Source: JBOGOC01 sp050747525
Lineage (GTDB): Bacteria; Acidobacteriota; Polarisedimenticolia; JACPZX01; DASXTC01
Assembly: GCA_050747525.1 (NCBI GenBank)
Contig: JBOGOC010000061.1
Coordinates: 1 to 64,000 of the forward strand
Direction of reading: 5' to 3'
DNA: 64,000 nucleotides
The translations under genes were made by a program, and so were the position numbers. Shown here piece by piece: positions 15,274-24,766 of this stretch (position 1 is the first letter of the stretch; each line of letters opens with the position of its first letter). Below the pieces are notes generated by a model. That model searched no databases and had not been told where the DNA came from. It saw nothing but the letters and a program-made list of their open reading frames with translations.

Positions 15274-17888
15274 GCCGGCGCCGCTGGACGCTTCTGTCGT
15301 TCGTGGCTGTCGCCGCCCTTCTGGCCGGAGTCCAGCTGGCGCGCGCGACCGCGAGCATAGAGCTTCTCACCCAGGGGAACACGAAGATCGGGGTGCGCAA
15401 GTGGCACAACAACTTGCTGCCCATCGTCTGGAGATTCCACGACCCCGACACGTTCGCTGCCTGCGCCTACTCGAGCACCAACGCGCCCGTCCCCACCCTG
15501 CAGCCGGCCAATGCGGCCGGGTTCCAGTCCTGGCAGGACGACCCCGACTCGCGCATCGCCTTCACGTACGGCGGCACCACCGCGACCCGCAGCATCGGCA
15601 ACGACGGCGTCAACGTGGTCACCTTCTGCGACGCGGCCGTCCTGGCCGCGGAACAGGGATTTCTGGCCAGCACTCCTTCCACCGCGCTGACCGTGACGTT
15701 CAACGTGGTCGCGGGCGGGGGCTGCCCGGCCGGGCAGGGGATCCTGGACATCAACGGACCGTCGCCGCCGGCCGGGTACTGCTTCCCGGTGGGCAACTAT
15801 CCGCCCGGCACCATCATCGACGCGGACATCCGTTACAACACCTTCAGCACCCACGAGGACACTGACTTCTCCACCAACAACACCACCCAGACGGCGGACA
15901 TCCAGGCGACGGCCACCCACGAGATAGGCCACTTCTTCGGTCTGTCGCACGACCCCATCTGGCAGGCGGTGATGTACCCGTTCGTCGACGACGAGCCGCA
16001 GAGCGACGCGCTCGGCCAGCGGGTTCTCAAGCGAACCGACTATTCCACGAGCGGCCGCTACTACCCGGAGGCGAGCTTCGGCACGAACTTCGGCAGCATC
16101 ACCGGGTTCATCTCCCTCGACGGGATAGACGCCGACGGCGTGCACGTGGTGGCCATCGACCCCACCACCATGATCGGCGTGGCCGGGCGCTTCTCCCTGA
16201 GCCGGTTCGAGGACACCGCGGCCCTGGGCCCCGAGGGGCCCGACTTCACGGGCAACGGGGCGGGCTTCTACCGGATCGACGGGCTGCCTCCGGGCCAGTA
16301 CTACGTCTACGCGGAATACTTCACCGACACGGACTGGTTCACGGCGCGGATGGTCAACCGATACAACACCACGATAGGCAACTCCAACGTGAGCAACGGC
16401 AACGAGGGGGCCACCGGGCAGGTCGGCGGCTGGCTCGGGTTCCTCCCCGCCCTGGCGGAGTTCTACGACACGGGCGAGACCGCCAACGGCGGCAACGGCG
16501 CCAATGGGGGCACGGCCACCGACAACTCCGATGCGGCATCCCTGGTGACGGTGTCGGCCGGGGCGGTCACGTCCAACATCAACATCGCCATCAACCTCGA
16601 GCCGCCGGGAGACGCCCCCGCCGACCGGGAGAACCCCACCGCCAGGGTCGTGCTCCCCAACGACCTGCTCTCGGGGACCGACGAGCTGTCCGCGTACACC
16701 CTGGAGACCGGCAACGACGACTACTGGGCCATCCGGTACCCCGCCGGGTCGCTTCCAGCACCGCCGTTCAACGTCGCCGAGGGGCAATGGATCCGAGCCG
16801 GTATGGCCCTTCAGCCCATGACGACCACACTCACCTTCGCGGACCCGAACAATCCGCTGCAGCCGGATCTGGCCCACCCCGTGGTGGCCTCGGCCGGCCG
16901 TGTGCTGTCGGGCGGCCCGGGTGGCGTCACGGCCTCGGGAGACTTCATCGACGTGCGCGATCAGTGGAACGTGACCATCCCCACGGCCCGCGACGTGTGG
17001 ATCGTGATCAACCAGCCGCCGCCCCCTGATCCCAATAGCACCTTCATCACGGAAGGCTTCTTCGCCGTCGCGGCGCAGCTTGCCGGGGGTGGGGCCCGGG
17101 TGAACAACACCCTGCTCACCATCAACGGTGGGGCGGCGTGGCTCCCCTTCACCGAGGCGGACATCATGTATGACGCCATCCTCGAGATAGGTGCGCCGGT
17201 GATGGTGCTCAACACCATCCCCAACACGCTCGAAGAGGGCCAGTCGGCGCAGATCGACATCATCGGGGTGGGCTTCGAATCCGGCGCCACGGCCAGCTTC
17301 GGGCCGGGGATCACGGTGAACAACTGCAGCTTCTCGAGCCCGCAGCACCTGCTGTGCGACATCACGGTTCAGAGCACGGGAGCCACGCTGCCGCGCGAGG
17401 TGGACGTGAAGTTGACCAACCCGCGCGTCATCTTCCCCACGGTGGGACGCGTCTTCAACGTGACGCCGCTTCTGGACGCCGATCTGGACGGCGTGCGCGA
17501 CTCGGACGATTGCGCGCCGCTCGACAACACGCTCAAGACGCCGGCCGGGCCTGTGATGAATATCGCGGTCACGGTCGCGGGGGGGCCCACGGTGGTTAGC
17601 TGGGACAGCCAGGAAGCATCGGCCGGCACGGGCACGGGCTACGACGTCGTGACCGGACTGGCCGGCGATCTGCGGCTGAACGCCGGGTACGCGTCGGCGG
17701 TTTGCGGAGCGAGCCTGCTGGCCGACACGCCTTTCGCGGACCTCAACCCGGATGTGGGGGTGGGGGAGATACGCTACTGGATCCTGCGGGCCAGAAACGC
17801 CTGCAACACGGGACCGGGGACCTACGGAGACAGCACGGAAACGCCCGATCCGCGCGATGTCCTGGATGCCGGGACGCCCTGTCCCTGA
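15270..17888 (+). CDS. Secreted matrixin-like zinc metalloprotease, multidomain
   Basis: An 872-residue secreted protein. It has a signal peptide (about residues 1-28) and a catalytic domain with the metzincin motif HEIGHFFGLSHD (zinc ligands H217, H221, H227; base E218), followed by VMYPFV as the Met-turn. Carboxypeptidase-regulatory-like and pre-peptidase-like beta domains lie in the middle. An IPT/TIG-like segment (IPNTLEEGQSAQIDIIGVGF) and a calcium-binding DADLDGVRDSDDC repeat near residues 735-750 complete it. No C-terminal sorting signal is obvious. It probably degrades extracellular protein. A strong hairpin follows the stop. Confidence 0.82.
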   Translation: MSRRRWTLLSFVAVAALLAGVQLARATASIELLTQGNTKIGVRKWHNNLLPIVWRFHDPDTFAACAYSSTNAPVPTLQPANAAGFQSWQDDPDSRIAFTYGGTTATRSIGNDGVNVVTFCDAAVLAAEQGFLASTPSTALTVTFNVVAGGGCPAGQGILDINGPSPPAGYCFPVGNYPPGTIIDADIRYNTFSTHEDTDFSTNNTTQTADIQATATHEIGHFFGLSHDPIWQAVMYPFVDDEPQSDALGQRVLKRTDYSTSGRYYPEASFGTNFGSITGFISLDGIDADGVHVVAIDPTTMIGVAGRFSLSRFEDTAALGPEGPDFTGNGAGFYRIDGLPPGQYYVYAEYFTDTDWFTARMVNRYNTTIGNSNVSNGNEGATGQVGGWLGFLPALAEFYDTGETANGGNGANGGTATDNSDAASLVTVSAGAVTSNINIAINLEPPGDAPADRENPTARVVLPNDLLSGTDELSAYTLETGNDDYWAIRYPAGSLPAPPFNVAEGQWIRAGMALQPMTTTLTFADPNNPLQPDLAHPVVASAGRVLSGGPGGVTASGDFIDVRDQWNVTIPTARDVWIVINQPPPPDPNSTFITEGFFAVAAQLAGGGARVNNTLLTINGGAAWLPFTEADIMYDAILEIGAPVMVLNTIPNTLEEGQSAQIDIIGVGFESGATASFGPGITVNNCSFSSPQHLLCDITVQSTGATLPREVDVKLTNPRVIFPTVGRVFNVTPLLDADLDGVRDSDDCAPLDNTLKTPAGPVMNIAVTVAGGPTVVSWDSQEASAGTGTGYDVVTGLAGDLRLNAGYASAVCGASLLADTPFADLNPDVGVGEIRYWILRARNACNTGPGTYGDSTETPDPRDVLDAGTPCP

Positions 17889-17901
17889 GGAAGTGATTTG
17901 A

Positions 17902-17940
17902 CCATCCGGCCGTCGTCCTTCGTGGACGGCGGCCGGGTGG
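17902..17940. terminator. Bidirectional terminator between convergent genes
   Basis: Two 17-base arms (17902-17918 and 17924-17940) enclose TTCGT. Only two positions are not Watson-Crick, and both become wobble pairs in the plus-strand RNA, so the stem can pair throughout. It fills the gap between the metalloprotease and the leftward biotin carrier gene. No T-run is present. Confidence 0.6.
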
Positions 17941-17945
17941 CGCCG

Positions 17946-18460
17946 CTATTCGATGACCACGAGCGGGTCGCCAGTCTCCACGGTGCGGCCCGGCTGCACC
18001 AGCACCTGGCGCACGATGCCGTCGCGGGGTGAGGCCAGCTCGTTTTCCATCTTCATGGCCTCCAGCACCACGAGTCCCTGGCGCGCCGTGACCTTCTGTC
18101 CCTCGGTCACCTCCACCCGCACCACGCGCCCCGGCATCACCGCGGCTACGGTCAGCTTGCCGCCCGCATCGGCGCGCCGGCCGCCGGGGCCCGCCCCGGG
18201 GAGTCCGCCCCGGTCGGTCTGGACGTCGAAGGTCATCCCGCCGAGGCGCACGCGCGCGGTGCCGGGCTTCACCTCGACGTAGGCTTCCAGCGAGCGGCCG
18301 TCCCGCAGGATGGAGTACACGCGCGCCTGCGGCTCGGTGATGCTGAGGTCGTAGCTGCGGCCGTCCACCACCGCCTTCACCCGCCCGCCGCGCAGGCGCG
18401 AGATCTCCGCCTGGCACCGCCTGTCCCCCACGCGCCCGCAGAAGCGCAGCGTCCCGCCCG

Positions 18461-18464
<4 letters not shown>
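17946..18464 (-). CDS. Biotin carboxyl carrier protein of acyl-CoA carboxylase
   Basis: Carries biotin between the carboxylase and the carboxyltransferase. The C-terminal half is a biotinyl domain with the AMKMEN motif; the biotinylated lysine is K138. About 75 residues upstream form a linker/BT-like domain, followed by a GAGPGGRR spacer. At 172 residues it resembles the carrier of propionyl- or methylcrotonyl-type complexes split from the carboxylase rather than AccB of fatty acid synthesis. The ATG at 18464 overlaps the biotin carboxylase stop (ATGA), giving tight coupling. Longer readings of this frame run into the carboxylase gene and are not real. Confidence 0.85.
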
Positions 18465-19993
<1,529 letters not shown>

Positions 19994-20014
19994 GGCGTGG
20001 ACGAGCTTATCCGA

Positions 20015-20704
20015 TCAGTCCACGAACTTGTATCCCACCCGGTGCACGGTGACGATGTGGCGCGGATCGTCGGCAACCTTCTCCACCTTCTTGCGCAGCT
20101 TGGCGATGTGCATGTCGACGGTGCGGGTGAAGGGGATGCGCTCGTATCCCCACACCGCGTACAGAAGCTGCTCGCGCGCCACCACCTGCCCGCGGTGCTC
20201 GATGAGGTACTTCAATAGCTGGAACTCGCGCTGCGACAGATCCACGGGCCGGCTTCCGCGGCGCGCTTCGTAGGTCCTGAAGTTGAGGCTCACCTCGCCG
20301 AAGCTGTACGATTCGAGCGAGGCCATCCCGCCCGCCGAGCCCGACGTGCGCCGGCGCACCGCCTCCACCCGCGCCATCAGCTCCATGAAGCTGAACGGCT
20401 TGGTGACGTAGTCGTCCGCCCCCAGCCGCAGGCCGAGCACCTTGTCGATCTCCTGCCCCCGGGCGGTCAGCATGATGATGGGCGTGAGGGAGCCTTCGGC
20501 GCGCAGCCGCTTGAGCACGTCCAGCCCGCTCAGCCGGGGGAGCATCACGTCGAGCACCAGGAGATCCGGGGGCTCCGCCAGGGCCTGCCGCAGCCCGGTC
20601 TCGCCGTCCTTGGCCACCACCGGCGCGTAGCCTTCGTATTCGAACCCGTCGCGCAGGGCGATGGCCATGGCCTCGTCGTCCTCCACGATGAGCACTCTAG
20701 GCAT
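20015..20704 (-). CDS. OmpR-family response regulator
   Basis: A 229-residue regulator with a receiver domain (acidic pocket ED near residues 8-10, phosphoacceptor D52 in LLVLDVMLPR, K102 region VTKPFSF). A winged-helix output domain ends in HIVTVHRVGYKFVD. It should bind tandem 11-bp half sites once phosphorylated by the kinase that overlaps its start by 8 bases (20697-20704). Target genes are not evident; the adjacent PDZ protein gene on the other strand is a candidate by position. Confidence 0.93.
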   Translation of the reverse strand: MPRVLIVEDDEAMAIALRDGFEYEGYAPVVAKDGETGLRQALAEPPDLLVLDVMLPRLSGLDVLKRLRAEGSLTPIIMLTARGQEIDKVLGLRLGADDYVTKPFSFMELMARVEAVRRRTSGSAGGMASLESYSFGEVSLNFRTYEARRGSRPVDLSQREFQLLKYLIEHRGQVVAREQLLYAVWGYERIPFTRTVDMHIAKLRKKVEKVADDPRHIVTVHRVGYKFVD

Positions 20705-22307
20705 GGGCTGCCTCCGCCTGCCTCACCGGCTCGGGCTCGGCCGGAAGCCGGATGGAAAAGACGCTCCCCTGGCCCGGCTCGCTCTGCACGGTCACCTCGC
20801 CGCCATGAGCCTCGATGATGTGGTTCACGATCGACAGGCCCAGGCCGCTCCCCTTCACGTCGTGCACCAGCCCCGTGCTCACCCTGTGGAAGCGCTCGAA
20901 GATCTTCCTCTGCTCGTCGCGCGAGATCCCGATCCCCTGATCCTGCACCGAGACCACCACGAAGCCGTTGTCGCGCCCCAGGGTGACCACGATGTCCCTG
21001 GCCTCGCCCGAGTACTTCACGGCGTTGTCCAGCAGGTTGGCCACCGCCTGCGAGATGGCGTCGGGGTCCAGGTGCGTGGCGGGAAGCGGCTCGGGCGAGG
21101 GTCGCAGCTCGATCCGGAACCCGCTGTGCCGCAGCCTCACCTCGAACGTCTTCAGCGTGTCGGCCACCACTTCGCCCAGGTCGGCCTTCTCGAACTGGTA
21201 GGTCTTGCGCCCCGACTCGATCTTGGCGAAGTCCAGGATGTTGTTCACCAGGCCGGTCAGCCGGCGGCTCTCGGTCTCGATGTACTCGCCGTACTCTCGC
21301 ACCTTCTCCGGGTCTCCCACGCGGCCCAGGCGCAGGAATTCTCCGAACACCCGGATGGATGCCAGGGGCGTGCGCAGCTCGTGAGAGACGTTGGACACGA
21401 AGTCGTTCTTCATCTGGGAGAGCCTCATCTGCCGCGACGCCGTGCGCAGCGCCATGGTGATGCCGCCCAGCAGCACGGCCGCGATGAGCACCGACATCCC
21501 CATGTTGATCGCGAAGTTGGCGTGGGCCCATTCCTCCGGATTCAGGTTGTGGCTGATCAGCCCCAGCTTGTGATCCGTGAAGATGAACGACAGTGGCAGC
21601 ACCGCCTCGAGAGCCTCGTCCGGCGCGTGGTCGCGCCGCGACTGGATCACCACGCGCAGGTTCTTCTGGGCGGCGTACGAGAAGAAGAGCGGCATCGACT
21701 TGTGGATGACGGCGGGGAGCAGCTGCTCGCGGAAGAACACCGGGTCCACGATCATCCCGGCAAGCCCCACCACGCGGCCCTTTTCATCCACGATGGGATT
21801 GATGATCAGGCGGTTCTCGGGATCCCTCTCGTCCACGACCAGCCCCACCGCCTTCACCGTGTCCCCCTTGTCGCTGAGCATCCACCAGGGCGCGGCCGCC
21901 ACGTAGATGGCGCGCGATTCATCGGTGCTCGTGGGTGGCCCCATGCCGGACACGGGGTCGAAGGCCATGACCTTGCCGTGATCCTCGCGCACGAAGCTCA
22001 GGATGAAGTAGCGCTTGACCCCCTTGCTCCCCTTCTTCTCGAAGGTCCAGGCGGCCTTGTCCAGGCGGTTGTTCAGGAAGATCTGCGCGGGCAGGTTGAG
22101 GGAGCGCTCGGCATTCTCGCGATAGAAGTACTCGGCCTTGGTGGCCACCGCCTCGAGATAGTTCTTCAGCGTGGCCTGGTGAGCGATGGTGGATTTCTTC
22201 TCCAGGTCCATGAGCCACTGGTACTGCAGGGAGAGCAGCGCCAGCAGCGGCACGAACACCGCCAGGAACCCCATCCAGAGCACGTGCCGTTTGAGAAACG
22301 CTTTCAT
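20697..22307 (-). CDS. Membrane sensor histidine kinase
   Basis: A 536-residue kinase. A transmembrane helix (LWMGFLAVFVPLLALLSLQY) is followed by a large periplasmic sensor of about 230 residues and a second helix (MSVLIAAVLLGGITMAL). The HisKA box NVSHELRTPLASIR has phospho-His309. The ATPase domain carries N (NLLDNAVKYS), G1 (VQDQGIGI) and G2 (GSGLGLSI) boxes. I chose the ATG at 22307. A TTG at 22316 would lie within a TATATT element that looks like the -10 box (22316-22321), so the message may have almost no leader. Partner: the response regulator directly downstream. Confidence 0.9.
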   Translation of the reverse strand: MKAFLKRHVLWMGFLAVFVPLLALLSLQYQWLMDLEKKSTIAHQATLKNYLEAVATKAEYFYRENAERSLNLPAQIFLNNRLDKAAWTFEKKGSKGVKRYFILSFVREDHGKVMAFDPVSGMGPPTSTDESRAIYVAAAPWWMLSDKGDTVKAVGLVVDERDPENRLIINPIVDEKGRVVGLAGMIVDPVFFREQLLPAVIHKSMPLFFSYAAQKNLRVVIQSRRDHAPDEALEAVLPLSFIFTDHKLGLISHNLNPEEWAHANFAINMGMSVLIAAVLLGGITMALRTASRQMRLSQMKNDFVSNVSHELRTPLASIRVFGEFLRLGRVGDPEKVREYGEYIETESRRLTGLVNNILDFAKIESGRKTYQFEKADLGEVVADTLKTFEVRLRHSGFRIELRPSPEPLPATHLDPDAISQAVANLLDNAVKYSGEARDIVVTLGRDNGFVVVSVQDQGIGISRDEQRKIFERFHRVSTGLVHDVKGSGLGLSIVNHIIEAHGGEVTVQSEPGQGSVFSIRLPAEPEPVRQAEAAHA

Positions 22308-22489
22308 GGCGCTCAAATATACGCCCGCCGCACCTGGTGTGTCCCTGACTCTCGCCGGTCTTTACATCTCATTGACATGCGAGACATCTTTTTACCCCCT
22401 TTTTAGGTCATTTACGGCCCGCCCCCGTATGATCCGCGCGAACATGGAAACGGGGCCGGGATGGGCCCCCTCTCACAAGGAGCCAAGAG

Positions 22490-22972
22490 ATGAAGCGACG
22501 GATCGCAGCTTTGCTCCCGGCCGCATTGCTGGTCCTGGCGCCCGCGGTGCTGGCGGGCCATGACCACTACAAGTGCACGAAGTCCACCCAGGAATGCCTC
22601 AACGAGATGTCGGCCAGCCTGAAGAACAGCGGCTGGATCGGCATCGAGCTGGACAAGTCCGAAGACGGCAAGCTGATGGTGGTCAAGAAGGTGGTGGCGG
22701 GGAGCCCCGCCCAGCAGGCCGGCTTCTCGGAAGGCGACGTGCTGGTGGCCCTGCAGGGGATCAAGCTGGGCGACGAGTCGAACCAGGAAGCCCTCAAGGC
22801 GGCCAAGAAGGCGATGGCCCCCGGCAAGCAGGTGACCTACACGGTCCAGCGCGCGGGTGCGGAGAAGAAGCTGACCGCGACGCTCGCCCCGATGCCCCAG
22901 GAAGTGCTGGCGCAGTGGATCGGATCCCACATGATGGCGCACGCGGACAACACGGCGGTCGCGCAGAACTGA
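22490..22972 (+). CDS. Secreted PDZ-domain protein
   Basis: A 160-residue protein with a signal peptide (MKRRIAALLPAALLVLAPAV, cleavage near LAG-HD), then a single PDZ domain: GWIGIELDKSEDG, VVAGSPAQQAGFSEGDVLVALQG, and VTYTVQRAGAEKKL. There is no protease domain, so it is a stand-alone peptide-binding module. It could be a sensor or adaptor for periplasmic proteolysis. AAGGAG lies upstream of the ATG. A TATGAT at 22428-22433 is a probable -10. It is divergent from the two-component system and may be its target. Confidence 0.8.
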   Translation: MKRRIAALLPAALLVLAPAVLAGHDHYKCTKSTQECLNEMSASLKNSGWIGIELDKSEDGKLMVVKKVVAGSPAQQAGFSEGDVLVALQGIKLGDESNQEALKAAKKAMAPGKQVTYTVQRAGAEKKLTATLAPMPQEVLAQWIGSHMMAHADNTAVAQN

Positions 22973-23032
22973 CTCTGATGGGCGGAGGCTCGGGCCCGCC
23001 GGGCCCGTGCCCCGTCTCTCGAGGTGACGACC

Positions 23033-23332
23033 ATGGCGACGACACGAACACCGGCCAGCGTGAGATGGGGCCTGATGCTGATGGGCGCCCTGCTCCTGAG
23101 CCAGGTGGTCGGCCTGCGATGGGTGGGCCCCGCGGGACAGGCTGCCGGGCTGCACGCCGCGCCTCTCGCCGCCTCGCCCGCGAGCATCTCGATCGCCCCA
23201 TCGTGCGGCTCGTCGCGCGACAGTCTGGAGCACGAGAGGGCGCTGGAGGTCGCGTCGGCCGCACCCTCCTGTGGATCGAAGCCCGCCTGCGGCGCTGTGC
23301 CCAGACCGACGCCTCCGAGGCGCTCGTGCTGA
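23033..23332 (+). CDS. Small membrane-anchored hypothetical protein (99 aa)
   Basis: The N-terminus is a basic stretch and a hydrophobic helix (WGLMLMGALLLSQVVGL), a signal anchor or uncleaved signal. The mature part is Ala/Pro/Ser rich with two APSCGS motifs and a further CGAVP, all plausible disulfide sites. GAGGTGA lies before the ATG. The stop overlaps the GTG start of the hydrolase by several bases, suggesting coupling. Composition and lack of a known domain leave some doubt whether it is a true gene. Confidence 0.45.
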   Translation: MATTRTPASVRWGLMLMGALLLSQVVGLRWVGPAGQAAGLHAAPLAASPASISIAPSCGSSRDSLEHERALEVASAAPSCGSKPACGAVPRPTPPRRSC

Positions 23333-24552
23333 GGCGGCGCGGGCGGAGCCGGGCGGCCCTCGTGGCCACGCTGGCGTCCTGCACGCTGACGGCCGCGCAG
23401 AGCCAGGGCCCGCCTCCCGCCCCCTCCCCGCATCAGGTGACCAGCTACGGGCTCGTCTACCACGTGCCGCTGATGGACCAGATCGAAGTGCGCGCCGACA
23501 TCCCTTACAAATCGGTGGACGGCGCCACCCTGGGCATGGATCTCTACCTGCCGCCGCTGCGGCGGGCAGGCGATCGGCTCCCCGTGATCGTCTTTCTGAA
23601 CACGGCGGGCGATCGGCCCGGGAATGTCTCGATGAAGACGTGGGGCCAGTACACCACGTGGCCCCGCCTGGCCGCCGCGCGCGGGTACGCCGGGATCGCC
23701 TTCTCGTCGCGCGCCTCCGATCCGGTGTCCGACGCCCGCGACCTGCTGGCCTGGGTAACCTCGCACGCCGACGAGCTGGGTCTCGACCCCGATCGCATCG
23801 GTGTGTGGGCGTGCTCGGCCCACGTTCTCCACGCCCTTCCCGCGCTGATGACGGGACGGATGCCGCAGGCGAAGGCGGCGGCGCTCTTCTACGGCGCGGC
23901 GGATATCGGCTCATTCCGCAAGGACCTGCCCGTGCTGCTGGTGCGCGCGGGGCGGGATCGCCCCTTCATCAACGAGCAGATCGACAAGGTCACCTCCGCC
24001 GCCGCCACGGCCAATGCTCCGTGGACCGTGGTCAACGCGGCCGGGCTTCATCATGGCTTCGATTGCCTCGACGATCTCGACGAGAGCCGCCGCATCATCC
24101 TGGACACCATGGCCTGGTTCGATCGCCATCTGCGCCCCGTGCCGTTTCCCCGGGCCAAGCGATCCCTCGCCCTGGAGGCTCTGTCGTACTGGTTCGCCCA
24201 GGAATACTCCGAGGCCGCGGAGGCCTACGGGCGCTACGTGAAGGCGAACCCGGACGACCTGTTCGCGATCAACCGGCTGGGGACGGCCCAGATCTACGCG
24301 AAAAAGTACGAAGACAGCATCCGCACATTCGAGAGCCTGCGGGCCAAGGGCGCCCGCGACGCCGCCGTCAGCTACAACATCGCCTGCGCCTACGCGCTCA
24401 TGGGCGACAAGGACAAGGCCATGTCCTCTCTCGAGCAGGCGGTGGCCGAAGGATTCGACAACGCGCAGGGGCTTCAGGAGGATCCCGACCTGGCCAGCCT
24501 GCGCGGCGACGCGAGATTCGCCGAGCTTCAGGATCGCCTCGCGCCGAAGTGA
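23326..24552 (+). CDS. Lipoprotein alpha/beta hydrolase with TPR-like C-terminal tail
   Basis: A 408-residue protein translated from a GTG with GAGG upstream. It has a lipoprotein-like signal (VATLASC, lipobox LASC). Residues about 50-270 fit the dienelactone-hydrolase/esterase fold: VIVFLNTAGD oxyanion region, GVWACSAHV in the place of the nucleophile elbow, and GLHHGFD with the catalytic histidine. The elbow lacks the usual G-x-S-x-G, reading A-C-S-A-H. Residues about 290-405 contain two or three helical TPR-like repeats (YSEAAEAYGRYVKANPDD, YNIACAYALMGDKDKAM). It overlaps the small gene upstream. Substrate unknown. Confidence 0.75.
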   Translation: MLRRRGRSRAALVATLASCTLTAAQSQGPPPAPSPHQVTSYGLVYHVPLMDQIEVRADIPYKSVDGATLGMDLYLPPLRRAGDRLPVIVFLNTAGDRPGNVSMKTWGQYTTWPRLAAARGYAGIAFSSRASDPVSDARDLLAWVTSHADELGLDPDRIGVWACSAHVLHALPALMTGRMPQAKAAALFYGAADIGSFRKDLPVLLVRAGRDRPFINEQIDKVTSAAATANAPWTVVNAAGLHHGFDCLDDLDESRRIILDTMAWFDRHLRPVPFPRAKRSLALEALSYWFAQEYSEAAEAYGRYVKANPDDLFAINRLGTAQIYAKKYEDSIRTFESLRAKGARDAAVSYNIACAYALMGDKDKAMSSLEQAVAEGFDNAQGLQEDPDLASLRGDARFAELQDRLAPK

Positions 24553-24557
24553 AGCTT

Positions 24558-24672
24558 GATCGCCGGGCACGGGAGGCGTTGCGGCCGGCGGCGCCTCCCC
24601 CCGGCGATCATGAGGTTGGACGCCGGGTTCAGGGGGCCGTTGCGGCCGGCGGCGGCCCCCCCCGGCGGCCAA
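24558..24672. repeat. Two related GC-rich hairpins (REP-like pair)
   Basis: Hairpin A (24558-24609) has an outer 10-bp stem, GATCGCCGGG with its exact complement, and an inner 8-bp stem GGGAGGCG/CGCCTCCC. Hairpin B (24616-24672) has CGCCGGG/CCCGGCG and GGGGGCC/GGCCCCC. Both share the 13-base loop TTGCGGCCGGCGG. They lie between convergent genes, so they may terminate transcription from both sides, or be a repeat family present elsewhere in the genome. Confidence 0.65.
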
Positions 24673-24766
24673 TGAACCCCGCCTGGGCGCCGCCTCCAGC
24701 CGCTCGGCCGCGCACGTTCCATTGGCCAGGTCAGGCTCCCGCCGCCCTTGCGCCTTCGTACCGACG

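Noticed and set aside
14811..17348. Long leftward reading frame opposite the metalloprotease
   Set aside because: It is valine/arginine/glycine-rich and antisense to a gene with a clear zinc motif; it is an effect of high GC codon use.
22372..22377. TTGACA as -35 of the PDZ gene
   Set aside because: No -10 at 16-18 bases; the TATGAT at 22428 is too far away.
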